Assembly (NCBI GenBank): GCA_030267565.1
Contig: BRXU01000023.1
Coordinates: forward strand, 1,153,001 to 1,217,000
Source: Pleodorina starrii
Lineage: Eukaryota > Chlorophyta > Chlorophyceae > Chlamydomonadales > Volvocaceae
Length of the DNA stretch: 64,000 bases
Direction of reading: 5' to 3'
The position numbers were made by a program, and so were the translations under genes. The notes under the pieces were generated by a model, which did not search any database, was not told the origin of the DNA, and worked only from the letters and a program-made list of their open reading frames with translations. This document shows, piece by piece, positions 21,376 through 33,000 of this stretch; positions within the stretch are counted from its first letter, which is position 1, and each line of letters begins with the position of its first letter.

Positions 21376-24300
21376 TCAGAAGCTCCAAGTCGTTTGCGCC
21401 ACCGCCAGAAGCAGCGTCCGACTGGCACCACCCCCTCCGACCGCACCCCCCACCCCGCCTCCGCCGCCGCTGCAGCCGCCTCCGCCGCCTCCGCCGCTGC
21501 TGTGCCGGATCAGCACCACTCCCGGCGTCAGCATCACGCCGTGCGCCAGTGGCAGCGCCGCCGACGCCTCCGCCACCAGGACCGAAGAATCCGCCCTGAG
21601 CAGAGGAGGGAGGAGGGGAGGAAGGGGAGGGGTATACAAGAAAGCAGCCCTAAAGAGCACCGGAGCTGACTGCCTGGCATACGGTATGATGGAAGCCGCA
21701 GCGGCGTAGCGGACACAGTCACGCAGTGCACAGTAGAGCACAGCGTGTATTGAATCTGGCGGAGGAGAGGCCACGTGCGCCGGTGTGGGCTGGAACTCGG
21801 TCTTGGGGTTAGGCCTGGCTCATAACCGTATGCTACAAAAAGGCACCCGGATAGCGCGTGCAGCGAACAGGGCGGGTGCGGTCGGAGGTGCCGTTACCCA
21901 ACGCGCGAAAATAAATAAAAAATTATAAAAAAAAATCTGTCTGTGGTGCTCTTGCACGGACGGTTGGCACTTCACAGGCGGGACTGCAGGGGCCCTTTCT
22001 GTACCGGTACAGTACCGTGCAGCCCCAAACCGCACTCCGGGAATCCCCGGTTCAGCACTGCACTCAGGTGACCATGAAGGAAGCGAAAGCCCCCTCGCCC
22101 CCCACCCAGCTGCGGGCACGTGCGCATGTGCCCTCCCCTCCCTCCCGCCCTCCCTTCCCCCCTCACGCAGCTCACCCGGCCCCCGTCCCCGCGGGCCGGC
22201 TGCGGTGGCTGATACTCAGCCCGTAGCTCCGCCCCGTATCCGCGTCAGGCAACGTCGACAGCCGCAACCCCACCCGCCGCTCCCGCTGCTGCTCCCGCTG
22301 CTGCTGCTGTTGCGGCCGCGGGAGCGGCGACGCCGCGCCGGCGTCGGCCCAGGGCCCCAGCGGTCCCATGCCCCCGCCGCCGCCGCCGCCGTCACCGACC
22401 CCGCCGGCGGCCGGCGAGCCGCTGATGCTGTTGATGCCGATGTGGGTGTCTTCCGGGGCGACGGACCTGGCTGCGTCCCCCGCCCAGACTGCCACATTGA
22501 GGCTGTCCGTGAGCTGAGCGGCGGCTGTGTGGATGCAGGCAGGGGTAAGAGGGCGACGGGGCGTTACACTGTGTGTGTGGGGGGGGGGGGTGGAGGCAGT
22601 GCGGGGGTAACGAGAGGGTAACGAGAGGGTAACGAGAGGGTAAGAAGAGGGTAAGAAGAGGGTAAGGAGAGGGTAACGAGAGGGTAACGAGAGGGTAACG
22701 AGAGGGTAAGAAGAGGGTAAGAAGAGGGTAAGGAGAGGGTAAGGAGAGGGTAAGGAGAGGGTAACGAGAGGGTAACGAGAGGGTAAGAAGAGGGTAACGA
22801 GAGGGTAAGGAGAGGGTAACGAGAGGGTAAGGAGAGGGTAAGGAGAGGGTAACGAGAGGGTAAGGAGAGGGTAACGAGAGGGTAAGGAGAGGGTAAGGAG
22901 AGGTAAAGGAGAGGGTAAGGAGAGGGTAAGGAGAGGGTAACGAGAGGGTAAGGAGAGGGTAAGGAGAGGGTAAGGAGAGGTAAAGGAGAGGGTAAGGAGA
23001 GGGTAAGGAGAGGGTAACGAGAGGGTAAGGAGAGGGTAAGGAGAGGGTAAGGAGAGGGTAACGAGAGGGTAAGGAGAGGGTAAGGAGAGGGTAAGGAGAG
23101 GTAAAGGAGAGGGTAAGGAGAGGTAAAGGAGAGGGTAACGAGAGGTAAAGGAGAGGGTAACGAGAGGGTAAGGAGAGGGTAAGGAGAGGGTAAGGAGAGG
23201 TAAAGGAGAGGGTAAGGAGAGGTAAAGGAGAGGGTAACGAGAGGTAAAGGAGAGGGTAACGAGAGGGTAAGGAGAGGGTAAGGAGAGGGTAAGGAGAGGG
23301 TAAGGAGAGGGTAACGAGAGGGTAAGGAGAGGGTAAGGAGAGGGTAACGAGAGGGTAAGGAGAGGGTAAGGAGAGGGTAAGGAGAGGTAAAGGAGAGGGT
23401 AAGGAGAGATAAAGGAGAGGGTAAGGAGAGGTAAAGGAGAGGGTAAGGAGAGGGTAAGGAGAGGGTAAGGAGAGGGTAAGGAGAGGGTAAGGAGAGGGTA
23501 ACGAGAGGGTAAGGAGAGGTAAAGGAGAGGGTAAGGAGAGGGTAAGGAGAGGGTAACGAGAGGGTAAGGAGAGGGTAAGGAGAGGGTAAGGAGAGGGTAA
23601 GGAGAGGGTAAGGAGAGGGTAAGGAGAGGGCGATGGGGAGTTCCCTCACGGTGTGACGGGGGAGCACGCGAGAGCACAAAGACGGCCGCCGCCGCCAGAG
23701 ACGGAATGTTGAGAGTGAGAATGCTGGGAGCACAGTTTAGCGGTTCCAGGTGTGGTGGGCCCGGAGCCACGATAGGGAAGCCTTTAGGAACTCAGCTAAC
23801 CCCGGCCCCCCGGTAATCTCCCTCTCCCTCCCGCGATCCTCCCTCCCTCCCTCCCTCCTCACCACCCGCCCTCCGCCTCCAAACCCACTCACCCACGAGG
23901 CCTCTCTGCACCCGCCGCCCCGCGCCACCGCCACAGCCGCCACCACCACCATACTCGCTCCCGCCGCCGCACTCGCTCCCGCGCCCGGCCAAGCCGCCCG
24001 GACCTGAGCCCAGAGTTCCCGAAAGCGGCTGCGGACATCCCGCTACTGCTGCTACTGCTCCCGCCACTGCTGCTGCTGTGGTGTCGGCATCGGGTTGGGA
24101 GTTGGTTCCGGAGCCTGAGTTGGACCAGATTGCCGACAGGGCCAGCCGCCGGGAGCGGTGCAAGGAGAGCTGAGCGCAGGTGGTGGTGGTGGCGGCGGTG
24201 GCGGTGGCCCCGGAGGACGAGGAGGTGGGGGCGCCTCCGGCGCTGCCTGCGGGCGACACACGGCCGTTGCGTTGCGTCGTTTGTGGGTGGCGGGCGTTGG

Positions 24301-27300
24301 CGGGTAGCGGGTTGGGGTTGGGACTTGGGTATGAAACCCTCCTTTCCTCCGTCCTTCCGTTTCCACTCCACTCCAGCCCCGCACAAACCAACACAGCAAT
24401 ACACAACGCAACACAACACAGCAATACACACACGCTCGCACCCGCGGTGGGGGCGCTGCCGCCGCCGTTGGGAGCAAAGGCCCCCAGGGCCAAGGAGAGG
24501 TCGCCCGCGGAGGCCGCCGCCGCCGCTCCGAAACCTCCCTCAGACAGCAGCGCCAGGTCGTGGCCTCGTCGCATCGCCTCCGTCAGTCCCCGCTGGAGGC
24601 CCGCGCCGGCTGCGTCCGGGCGGGAGAGGCGCGGGGGGGTTTGGAGGGGACCAGCGCGGCATCAGAGTTCAAGTCAGGGGTTACGGCGGGGGCGGAGGTC
24701 AGGGCGTGGTGGCACATCCACAAACCTCCAGGGATGGCATGTCCACAAACCCGCGCGCAGCAAGAGGCAGCAGCGGTACCACGTATTGCCACTGGCAAAG
24801 CACGCGCACATGCAAATAAAGCAGCCGTATCGTATATCGCCATTGGACCATTGGACACGCGCCCACCGCTCCGACGCTCGTGTGGCCACAGTGTTGAGGT
24901 TCGCACCTGCGAAGGGGTTGACGTTCCTTCCGATGTTCTCGAGCGACCCATGGGACGCCAGCAGCAGCCGCAGCCGCGGGTGCGCCTCCGCCTTCAGCAG
25001 CAGCTGCGGAGGGGGTGGGTGGGTGGGTGGGTGGGTGGGTGGGTGGCTGTCAAGGCGGAGGCGGACGACTAGTACGACCTGCCGTACACGCGCCGTACCT
25101 TGTCCATCTCCAGGTGCCGCCCCCCTGGAGTGGTCACCAGCTGAAGATGCGCCGCCACGGGCCGCTGCTCCTCCACCTCCACCTCCCCTTCGCCTTCGCC
25201 CCGCCGCCCATTCGCCCCTCGCCGCCCCAACAGCGGCTGATGCATGGCCGCCGCCGCTGCGGCGGCGGCGGCGGCGCTTCCGCCGCCGCCGGGTCCCAGT
25301 GCCCCGGCGTCGCCTCCGTCGGCCGCCTGGTGGCCCCACAGGGACTGGATTCGGAGCCGCAGACGGGGGGTGGTGCAGAGGCCCGCTTCCGTCAGGAGGT
25401 CGCTCCAGGAAGGGTCCACCGATGCGGCTGCGGCTGCGGCTGCTGGCGGCTGCGTGAGTAGTTGGCTAGCGTCGTCCGGAGCCTGAGCACCGGGAGGAGT
25501 TGGAGGAGGAGGGGGAGGGGGAGGGGGAGGAGGAGGAGGTGGGGAGGGAGGGCGCGGATTGGGTAGGAGGTGGAGTCAAGACATACAAAGGCGAGATGGG
25601 GTGAGAGGGTGGTGGAGAGTGAGCGGGAGGGAGGGAGGGCGGGAGTGCCACTTGAGCACGCACGCACGCACGCAGCCCTAGGCGTCGAGACACGCATGCA
25701 CGCCCGCGCTGGGCCCCGGCGACACGCACCTCACGCATTCCTCCTCCTCCTCCTCCTCCAGGAACAGCTCATCGTGCCCCCCTCTCATAGTCCCCCACCC
25801 TCCCACCCACCCACCCACCCACCCTCCCACCCACCCACCCAGCTAGCCAGACCATTACCCGACCAGCCAACTACCCACCCAGCCACCCAGCCAGCCACCC
25901 ACCGCGATCGGCTGCTCGGCGGCGGCCAGCGTCACCAGCACCGGTGCGTCCAGACAGCCGCTGACCTGCGGGGTGGGGTGGGGTGGGGTGTGGAGGGCGG
26001 ACAGGGGAGGGGCCGATAGGCCGATTGGCGCTCGGCAGCCCCCCCTGGAGGCTGGTCGCCGCCCACTGGCCAATCTCCAGACTCTAGACCTCAACGGCCC
26101 AGCCTCCGGTGCCCCTTGAGCACAGGTGGCCCCCGATGACCGCCCTCGCCCCCGGCCCGCACATCAGCGCCCCCATTGGAGACCCCACTGGCCCTCTCCC
26201 CTCCGCCAGGGTCGCCTCCGTTCCCCCTCCTTCACCCCACCATCCTTGTCACCCGCCTTCGCCCCTCCGCTGTCCCCCCTGCCGCCCTTTCCCTCCGCCT
26301 CCGGTCTCCGTTTGTACCATCGCCCCCCCCAGGCCTCCGCCTCCGCCTCCAAGGCCCCGGCCCCGGCCCCGGGGCTCTCCCCACCAACCAACTCAAAACT
26401 TCCCCCAGGCCTTGGCCGCTAAGGCCCCGGCTTTCTCCCCCCAACCAACCCGACCCGACCTCACCTGGGCGGCGCATCGCAGCCTCGTCCCCGCCGCCAG
26501 CGCCCGCGACACCGGCCGCACCGCAAAGCCCTCCAGCGGCACCACCACCGCCTCGCCCGCCGCCTCCGCCTCCGCGCCCGCAGCGCCCGCCGCCTCGAGC
26601 GCCTCCAACCGCAACCGAATCTCAGTCAGCTCCGAAAACGCCTCCCGGAGCAACCGCTTCATGCGCTGCTGCGGACTGTCGCCGTCCGACGGCGCGGCGG
26701 CGGCGGCGGCGGTCGAGGTCAGGTCTGCCGACGTGTCGATGGCGGCGGTGGAGGTACTGGGGCCCGCCACCGCCGCCGCCGCCGCCGCCGCGGCGGCGGG
26801 CTGCAGTGGTGCGATGGCGGCTTCCAACGCCAATGCGGCTCCGCCTAGGAGCAATGAGGCGATGACGCGGGCGAGCGGCGAGCGGCCGTGCGGCGGCGGC
26901 CGGCCGTCGCCGTCGGCGGCGTCGTCGCCGCCCCAGTGCCGCCCGTTGCCGCTGCCGCCACCGTTGTCATCGCCGCGGCCGCCGGCGCCGGTGCCGCCGT
27001 CGTTGTTGCTGCTGCTAATATGGCTGATGCTGCTGCTGCTAGTGAAGGTTACATCACTGATGCCGCTACAGCTTTGGCACGTATTTGCGTTTCGAGCAGC
27101 GCCCGCAGCGGCACCCGGCGGGAGGGGCCGCTGTCGATGAGTTCGGGGCTGCCGCTCCCTGCTGCCGCCGCCGCCTGGGAGCCGCCGCGTCGTGGGCGGG
27201 AAAGCCGCTGTCGCGGCTGCACCAGCAGCGCCTGCTGCTTTTGACCTTATCGCGACCGACAGACGAGAACGCAGGAGGTTTGTGAAAGGCTGGTGGTGGT

Positions 27301-27406
27301 GATGGCGAGCCCGGCCGCTAAGCAGGCGGGTTGTTGTAACGACAGCAGGCCAAGCACAGCTGGGCGCTGGCGCTCCGCGGACGATGTTCATGGATGATAC
27401 AGACAT
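21376..27406 (-). CDS. OprB/cyanobacterial iron-uptake-type porin homologue, organelle-targeted
   Basis: Exons on the minus strand: 27406-26465, 25965-25903, perhaps 25773-25736, 25482-25099, 25003-24907, 24608-24442, 24246-23893, 22524-22176, 21595-21376 (about 860 residues). The N-terminus is Arg/Ser/Ala-rich without early acids, like a transit peptide. A hydrophobic Ala/Leu segment and a short coiled coil (LTEIRLRLEALEA) follow. Downstream the order matches cyanobacterial porins: a PRLRLRIQSLWG strand, an HLEMDK strand, NVNPFAG then GLQRGLTEAMRR in the position of the NP...GALSRFGRRNP motif, LSLALGAF, AQLSLHRSRRLALSAIWS, QLTDSLNVAVW, LPLAHGVMLTPGVVLI, and a C-terminal TTWSF like the aromatic end of outer-membrane barrels. 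Chloroplast envelope is the likely site (inference). The join 24907/24608 does not keep phase with the obvious splice sites, so that exon border or the locus needs checking. Confidence 0.62.
21684..21706 (+). repeat. Dispersed intronic GCAGCG motif, last porin intron
   Basis: A short, weaker copy (GATGGAAGCCGCAGCGGCG), antisense to the porin and about 90 nt before its last 3' splice site. Confidence 0.4.
22600..23629 (+). repeat. 1-kb minisatellite in a porin intron
   Basis: About 90 tandem units of 11-12 bp of the types GGTAACGAGAG, GGTAAGGAGAG and GGTAAAGGAGAG fill most of the intron 22525-23892. On the porin sense strand it is a pyrimidine array of CTCTCCTTACC. On the + strand every unit carries a GGTAAG/GGTAAC donor-like word. 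The long open frames through it are artefacts of the repeat. Confidence 0.95.
25013..25048 (+). repeat. (GGGT)n simple repeat, porin intron
   Basis: Nine GGGT/GGCT units just upstream (on the minus strand) of the porin exon at 25003. Confidence 0.85.
25797..25842 (+). repeat. (CCCA)n simple repeat, porin intron
   Basis: A CCCA/CCCT array in the porin intron beside the uncertain exon 25736-25773. Confidence 0.8.
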
Positions 27407-30096
27407 AGATCAAGATCCCAGAGCAGACTTAGAACTTCCTTTCTCAGCCCAGCGTGCTCTCCACAGCTCTTCTAGGTGCGTGTGTACAATTTGCAGGTGT
27501 AACGTTGTCGGCGACGCCACCAGCACTCAGCAAGCCTTTTGTGACAAGAACGTTGTGATCAAAGACGGTAGGTGATCACAAGTACAGAATTAGTGCGTCG
27601 AAGCGTCGGGCGCACCGCGATGGCGCCAAGGCTGTGATATGTCAGCAGGGCGCCAAAAAAGCTAGCAACGTGTCATATCGCTATCAGTGCAAAGTATTTT
27701 TACATCTGCTATCATGCTCATAACTGAGTTCATCGCGCGCATTAATACAAAAAGAAACAAAAGCACGTCGACATGGCGATAAGCCGAGAGAAGCTCGTTA
27801 GGACACGTTTTCAGTCAATTCTGTCCCTGCACTAGTATTTCACGGTGAGCGCAATGTCGGGGTCGTCGGTCTGTCGCTATGCCGTACTTGTATGCGGTCG
27901 CTGCCCGGCTGATCAACGGCGACCCACCACCTGTTACGGTTTGGTAAACAATGGCACTCTGTAATAGATAGCGTAATATAGGACTTCATCAAGTCTTACG
28001 TTCCAGGACGGAAAACCTGACGTCGATGGGTCCACCTTTCGCCGCGTCGTAAATGAGCTTGAGGGCGAAGCGGACTTGGACGGTGCCTGTCCCAAAGCTG
28101 GTCATTCGAGTTGATATTTAGTGCAGCGCCAGCAAGACGCGCAAAGGGGCATTTGGCTGGGCACACTCGAGGCGAAGGGCGTTGTGACGACGCGACGGAT
28201 TTCGGAGGTGGGTCCTCCACAACGGGAGTCTAACAGCGAAGCGCTATGGTAATGTCCTATTCAACCGCGGAATGGTTGCTTTAGCTGTTGGGCTACCGTC
28301 GGCTGGATTCGAGCAATTGGCCCTAGTGGCACCACCAAACTGTTACGGAATGCCTCGTTGGATGAAATGCGTGTCCGTATGGCTCAATATATCTTGACAC
28401 GAAACGGGGTAATGCGCGATCTGTCTTCTGACTCTTGACCGATAATCTTACTGTAGGGTGGTGGACTGGCCGTTCCGGCAACTCGGATCGCACTTCACCA
28501 GAGCCAGGAGAACCATCAACTTCACACCCACGTGACCTGGAAGCGCACACAGCGACAACGGAACCAGAAGGATGCGACGGAGCTGCCGAGGTGCCGCAGC
28601 ATGCGCTGCTGTACCGAAGCAGCTCCGACTCCTGCCTCACCGGCAAACCAGCCGCGCTCCTGCGGCTCCTGGGCATCTCCAAACCACCTCTACCCTCCAA
28701 CCTGCTCTCTTCCTACCAACCTCGCGCTCCTTCCCAGCCGCATTACCTCGGCTCCGCGGAGTCGCCTTCCATCCCCCGCCCAGCCGCGCGCCCTCTGCTG
28801 ACCTGCCGCTCCTTTGACCAACGCTCCCGCCAGCACGCACCGCCCGACCTTTCCCACGCCCACCACCGTTGGTGGCCCAGCCAGCAGTGCCCCAGCGGCT
28901 CCTCTAAACACAACACCCAGCCGATCTCGCCCTTCGCGGGTGCACCCACACGTGCCGCCCAGCCAGCCCAATCTCTGGCGACGGATTCGGATTTGGATTC
29001 GGATTTGGATCGTCGCCCCAGCTCCGAGCCCATCGCCGCTCCTCCAAGCGGCTGGCCAGCGCCCCACATCAGCGCCTGCGCCTCTACGGCCGAAGGCAGC
29101 CTCGCGGCCTCCGGCACGCCCTGTACGACAACGGTGTACGGCGCACCTGCTGGGCAGTGCTCCCCCTGTTCCTCAGCGGATATGATGGTGGGTGTGGAGG
29201 GGCCAGGGCAGCACAGCTGGAACACGCCCGGGGGCGAGGCCGGCCCCGAAACCAAGGATCTCACCGCAGCGACGCTCTCAGTGGAGCCGCCGCCGGTGGC
29301 GATGGAGTGCGCGACAACGGCGGTCGCCGAGTCGTCGTACTGCCCAGCCGATGCCAGCGGCGGCATCGACGCGGCTGTGGGCGAGAGTCCGGGGGTGCTG
29401 CCGCAGCGAAGAGAGGCAGCAACGGGCCAGGGGCTGGGGTCGATGGCGGGGCAGCCGTATGACCGGGCGCCGACCGCCGGCGACGCTGAGGCGCCGGAGG
29501 CCCGTCGGCCGCCGCCAGCCTTGCGCGACAGGACCCCCCAGGATCACGACTGCCGGCCCCACCACCACCAACCCGGGTACGAATCCCCTGAACAGCAGGA
29601 GCAGCAGCAACAGCATAATTACCGCCACCACCACCATCACCACCACCACCACCTCCGAAGCGACGCCCAGCAGCAGCACACCGCCGCGCAGCTCCGCAGC
29701 TCCGTCCCGGCGGGCTGGGCGTCTGATTCGGAGGTCGAGCGCCCCGCCTGCGCCGCGGCGGCGGCGCGGTGTCGAGCCTCCGCGCCAGGCCTCACCAACG
29801 GCGCCGCGACATCAACTACTACTACAACTACTGCTACTACTACAACTACCACTACTACTACTACTACAGAGACAACAGCAGTTCTGGCGGGATCGGCCGG
29901 GGACGCGATCGCCGCGTCGTTGTTGCAGCAGGCGTCCCTGGCAATCGAGCGACTGGATGTGGGCGGGCAACTGAACCTCGGGTCGGTAGTGACCCATGGG
30001 TCAGCATGGACGGGCACGACGCACACCTCGCCGGTGCGTGTGCGCCTGACGCGGCAGCGCAGCGTGGGACTGACACGGAAGCGGGTGCTGGTGTAG
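27384..30096 (+). CDS. Unrecognised gene, Ser/Pro/His/Thr-rich protein
   Basis: The 3' exons are well supported by phase: 28007-28082 (DGKPDVDGSTFRRVVNEL), 28127-28207, and 28457-30096 ending in TRQRSVGLTRKRVLV. A likely first exon is 27384-27567, MFMDDTDIDQDPRADLEL onward with a CTICRCN cysteine cluster and a GTAGGT donor. It ends in phase 1 whereas the exon at 28007 needs phase 0, so at least one exon or border is missing. The last exon has LLYRSSSDSCLTGKPAALL, a nine-His run, a Thr run, repeated DSDLDSDLD and no known domain. The function is unknown. A regulatory or nuclear protein would fit the composition, but this is only a guess. The proposed start overlaps the start of the divergent porin gene by 23 bp. 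Confidence 0.48.
27407..28006. promoter_or_regulatory. Divergent gene-start region
   Basis: This is the AT-richest part of the left half of the window, between the porin start (minus) and the first phase-consistent exon of the + gene. Part of it is probably an intron of the + gene. No TATA element could be assigned with confidence. Confidence 0.35.
29991..30002 (+). repeat. GACCCATGGGTC palindrome
   Basis: Coding, last exon of the unrecognised + gene; read as Thr-His-Gly-Ser. Perfect palindrome. Confidence 0.9.
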
Positions 30097-33000
30097 CCGG
30101 TGCTGGTGTGTGAGTGTGATTGTGAGTGTGTGGGACCTTAGGGTTCCGACCGATGGCCTACGGCAAGACCTTCCGGAAGCTGCAACGGCAAGTCTGGGGC
30201 CTGGCAGCCTGTCTGGCCCTGTGTCTTTCCAGCATTGTTGCACGCGTCCCCCGCCGCTGAGGCGCGCGTTGCGGAGGTCTCCCTGGAGTCGTAGCTCCCC
30301 GCCTCCGCCTCTCTTCCGGGGCGAGGCGCTGCGCTGCGAAAGGACGTATGATGACTGCATTCGCGTAGTAACGCTCGCGTGATGTTGTTGTTGCTTTTTT
30401 TGATACGCTATCTAAAAGTGTGATTGATCGTCGGTGCGGACATTGGCGAGGTGGCGGCATTGGATCCCGGCGTTAGACAGCCAGCCAGGGGCCAAGACAA
30501 ATCTGCTGAGCGGGTGCTGAGCGGGTGGTGGGTGGAGGTGGCATGCATGTAGCATGTTGGTGCCCGGCCCGGCTCTACACCGCGCCTTTTCAGGTGTGCG
30601 ACACGCCGGGGTGGAGGGGGAGGGCGGAGTCTGTGGTGGGTTTATTTTTGCCTTGGCGAAAGTCGTGTACAGAAACGGTACAACCTGACACGGTACCCAG
30701 CGAAAGCGGAAAACGGAAAACGGAAAGAGGGCGGATGAGGGATGGGCAGGTGAGCTTGGCTTGGAGACGGGAGAGGGGGAGAGAGGAGCGGAGCGGAGCG
30801 GGGCGGAGAGGGGGTTTTGTGCAGCGACGGAGACAGCGGCCGTTGACGTGAGCCGGGCCGCTGGGCGGCCGGAGGAGCTGGCGGCTCCTACATGTGCGGG
30901 GAGGGGGACCTTCGGGTTTTGTGGTGGTGGTATGGTGGTGGGGTTTGGGAGCACGCGCCCTTTGTTTGGCTGATTCTGAAGACTGTGCCATTGTGAAAGT
31001 GTGGTGAGCCGACGATGCCGGTATGGCATCTTGGCATGGCACCCGAACGCGCAGCACCCGAACGCGCAGCACCCGAACGCGCAGCTGCCCTGCCGGTGAG
31101 CAGCAGGAGCACGATTTAGTGCTGCGGGAAGCGCAGCTGCCCTCCGCGGCAAGTTTGATACCGGTACTGAAACCGGTGCCGGTAGTGCTATAACCCGAGA
31201 GAGAAGGTTGGACGTGCTCTGCGGCCGTGTGCGTGGCCGTCCGTCAATTGCGCCGCGGCTGGACAGCGGACAGGCGAAAGGGCACCGTTCGGTGCGTCGG
31301 CGTGCACCCTCGGACTGACTGCCGGGTGGTGGCTGGTGGGACGACGGGGCGGAGGCGGCGTCAACCCTCTTGTATGTAAGGGGTTCCCACTGCAGGGGGG
31401 TGTAAGCAACGTCACGGGGTGTGCTGACAGTGCTTCGCGCGGTTCAGCTTGATCGCTTGATACCGGTATGCTGATTTGGTAAAAAAAATAAGGTGGTTCG
31501 TTAGCAAAGCAATAAAGCAAAGAGCTCTGCACCGAGGCCTGCCGCCTGTCGCAGGACGCCGTCCCACTCGAAAGGCACCGCCGCCGCCACCGCCGCCATC
31601 CCGCGCCGTCGGCCGCCGGCAGTCGTAGAACAGCTGCCGGCGGAGCGCTGCAGCCCAGCTCTGCTCTGCTCTCCGGGTCGCGTCTCCTGAGGCACCGCGA
31701 AGGCATCTCGGGCGCCACACGGCGCGAGGGAGGCGGGTCACGGGTACTCCCGTCGGGGAATTGTAAAAGTCCAAAAACTGGAATGGGCTGTGAACGAGAT
31801 TTGAGAGCGCTGGACGCTCGACGCCACCTCGTAGGAGAAGGATAGGAGCATGGAGGGAGGATTGTGTACTGGAAGGCAGGCAGCCTCCGTTGCACCTCCG
31901 GCTACGCGCAAAAACTAACTCTAATATAGGCCACTCCGCCGGCAGCTGTATGATCCTCCTGATCATAGGGTCGAGCCCAAGCCTGGAAACCTCCCGTGCA
32001 CAGCGCAGCGACTGGCCCGGCGTGGGGACTAAAGCTTACAATGGCGGGGAGGATTATGCGGATGCGGCAGTTCCCCTCGGTGTGCCGTTCATCATCACAG
32101 GGCCCATGCGGGGCCGGGTCACACTCCCTCCTGGGTCTCCTCCCCCCTCACCCCACGTGCAAAGCAGACCGCCGGCCGATGGCCGGTGGCGGGTCGTTGA
32201 AACGGACGTATGCAAAGAACCAACCAACAACCAACCAACCGAACGTGCCTGGCCGCTTCGGGTGAACGTGAGAGCACCGAACAGTCGAGCGCGGGCTGGC
32301 TGCCGCGTTTGCTGGCTGCCGCTGCCTACCGCGTTTGCGTTCGTGGTTATCACCGGGCGTAGCGTACCTACCCGATACTGCAGTGATCGGGTGACCGCTC
32401 ACTCGCCTCCGAAGCCTCGTGAGCGCAATGCTGTGACGGCGATAGGCCCAAAAGCGAGAGCGAGCGAAAGCTTTTTTGGGCCTCTCCAATCTCAGGATGG
32501 GGCTCACTTTGGCGCAACCATAGGCGCGCATCACACAGACACATACGCACACACACACGCACACACATACACACAAGCTGCACGCTCAGCACGTGCACCC
32601 AAATACGGTACGACATGCGCGCTCTACTTCACCAACAGGGGAATGCCGTTTCCCTACACACGCACCGCAGCGCTAGCAGCAAGATGCCGTGGAAAAATTT
32701 GCTGCCATGTTAGTAATTCAAAAGCCGCTACTACAGGCCAGAGCACAGCGGCGCCGAAGCACCCAGCAGCCTGCCGTCTTCGTTACCGTACGTTGCCCCG
32801 CTCGCTTCGCCCGTCATGTCACAGCGCAGAGTCAGCGCCGCAGCAGAGCCCCTTAAGCGAGGTTGAGCTGGGTCACGGAGAACAACCGATTTTCCAATCA
32901 AACACTGCCTTGCCCCCGACAACAACAATGCCAGACAAACCGGATACTGCCACAGACAAACGCTCTTCAACGCAAGATCGAATTCCTGTCTGTCATGGGA

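Noticed and set aside
22172..23770. Long minus-strand open frames of 389 and 532 codons with repeated LPSPYPLLTLS
   Set aside because: They are direct translations of the 11-bp minisatellite. Only the last part of the longer frame, from 22524 down, is a real porin exon.
31412..31966. 184-codon minus-strand frame with FQFLDFYNSPTG and Gly run
   Set aside because: An acceptor-like CCATTCCAG precedes it, but no partner exon, domain or in-phase join was found.
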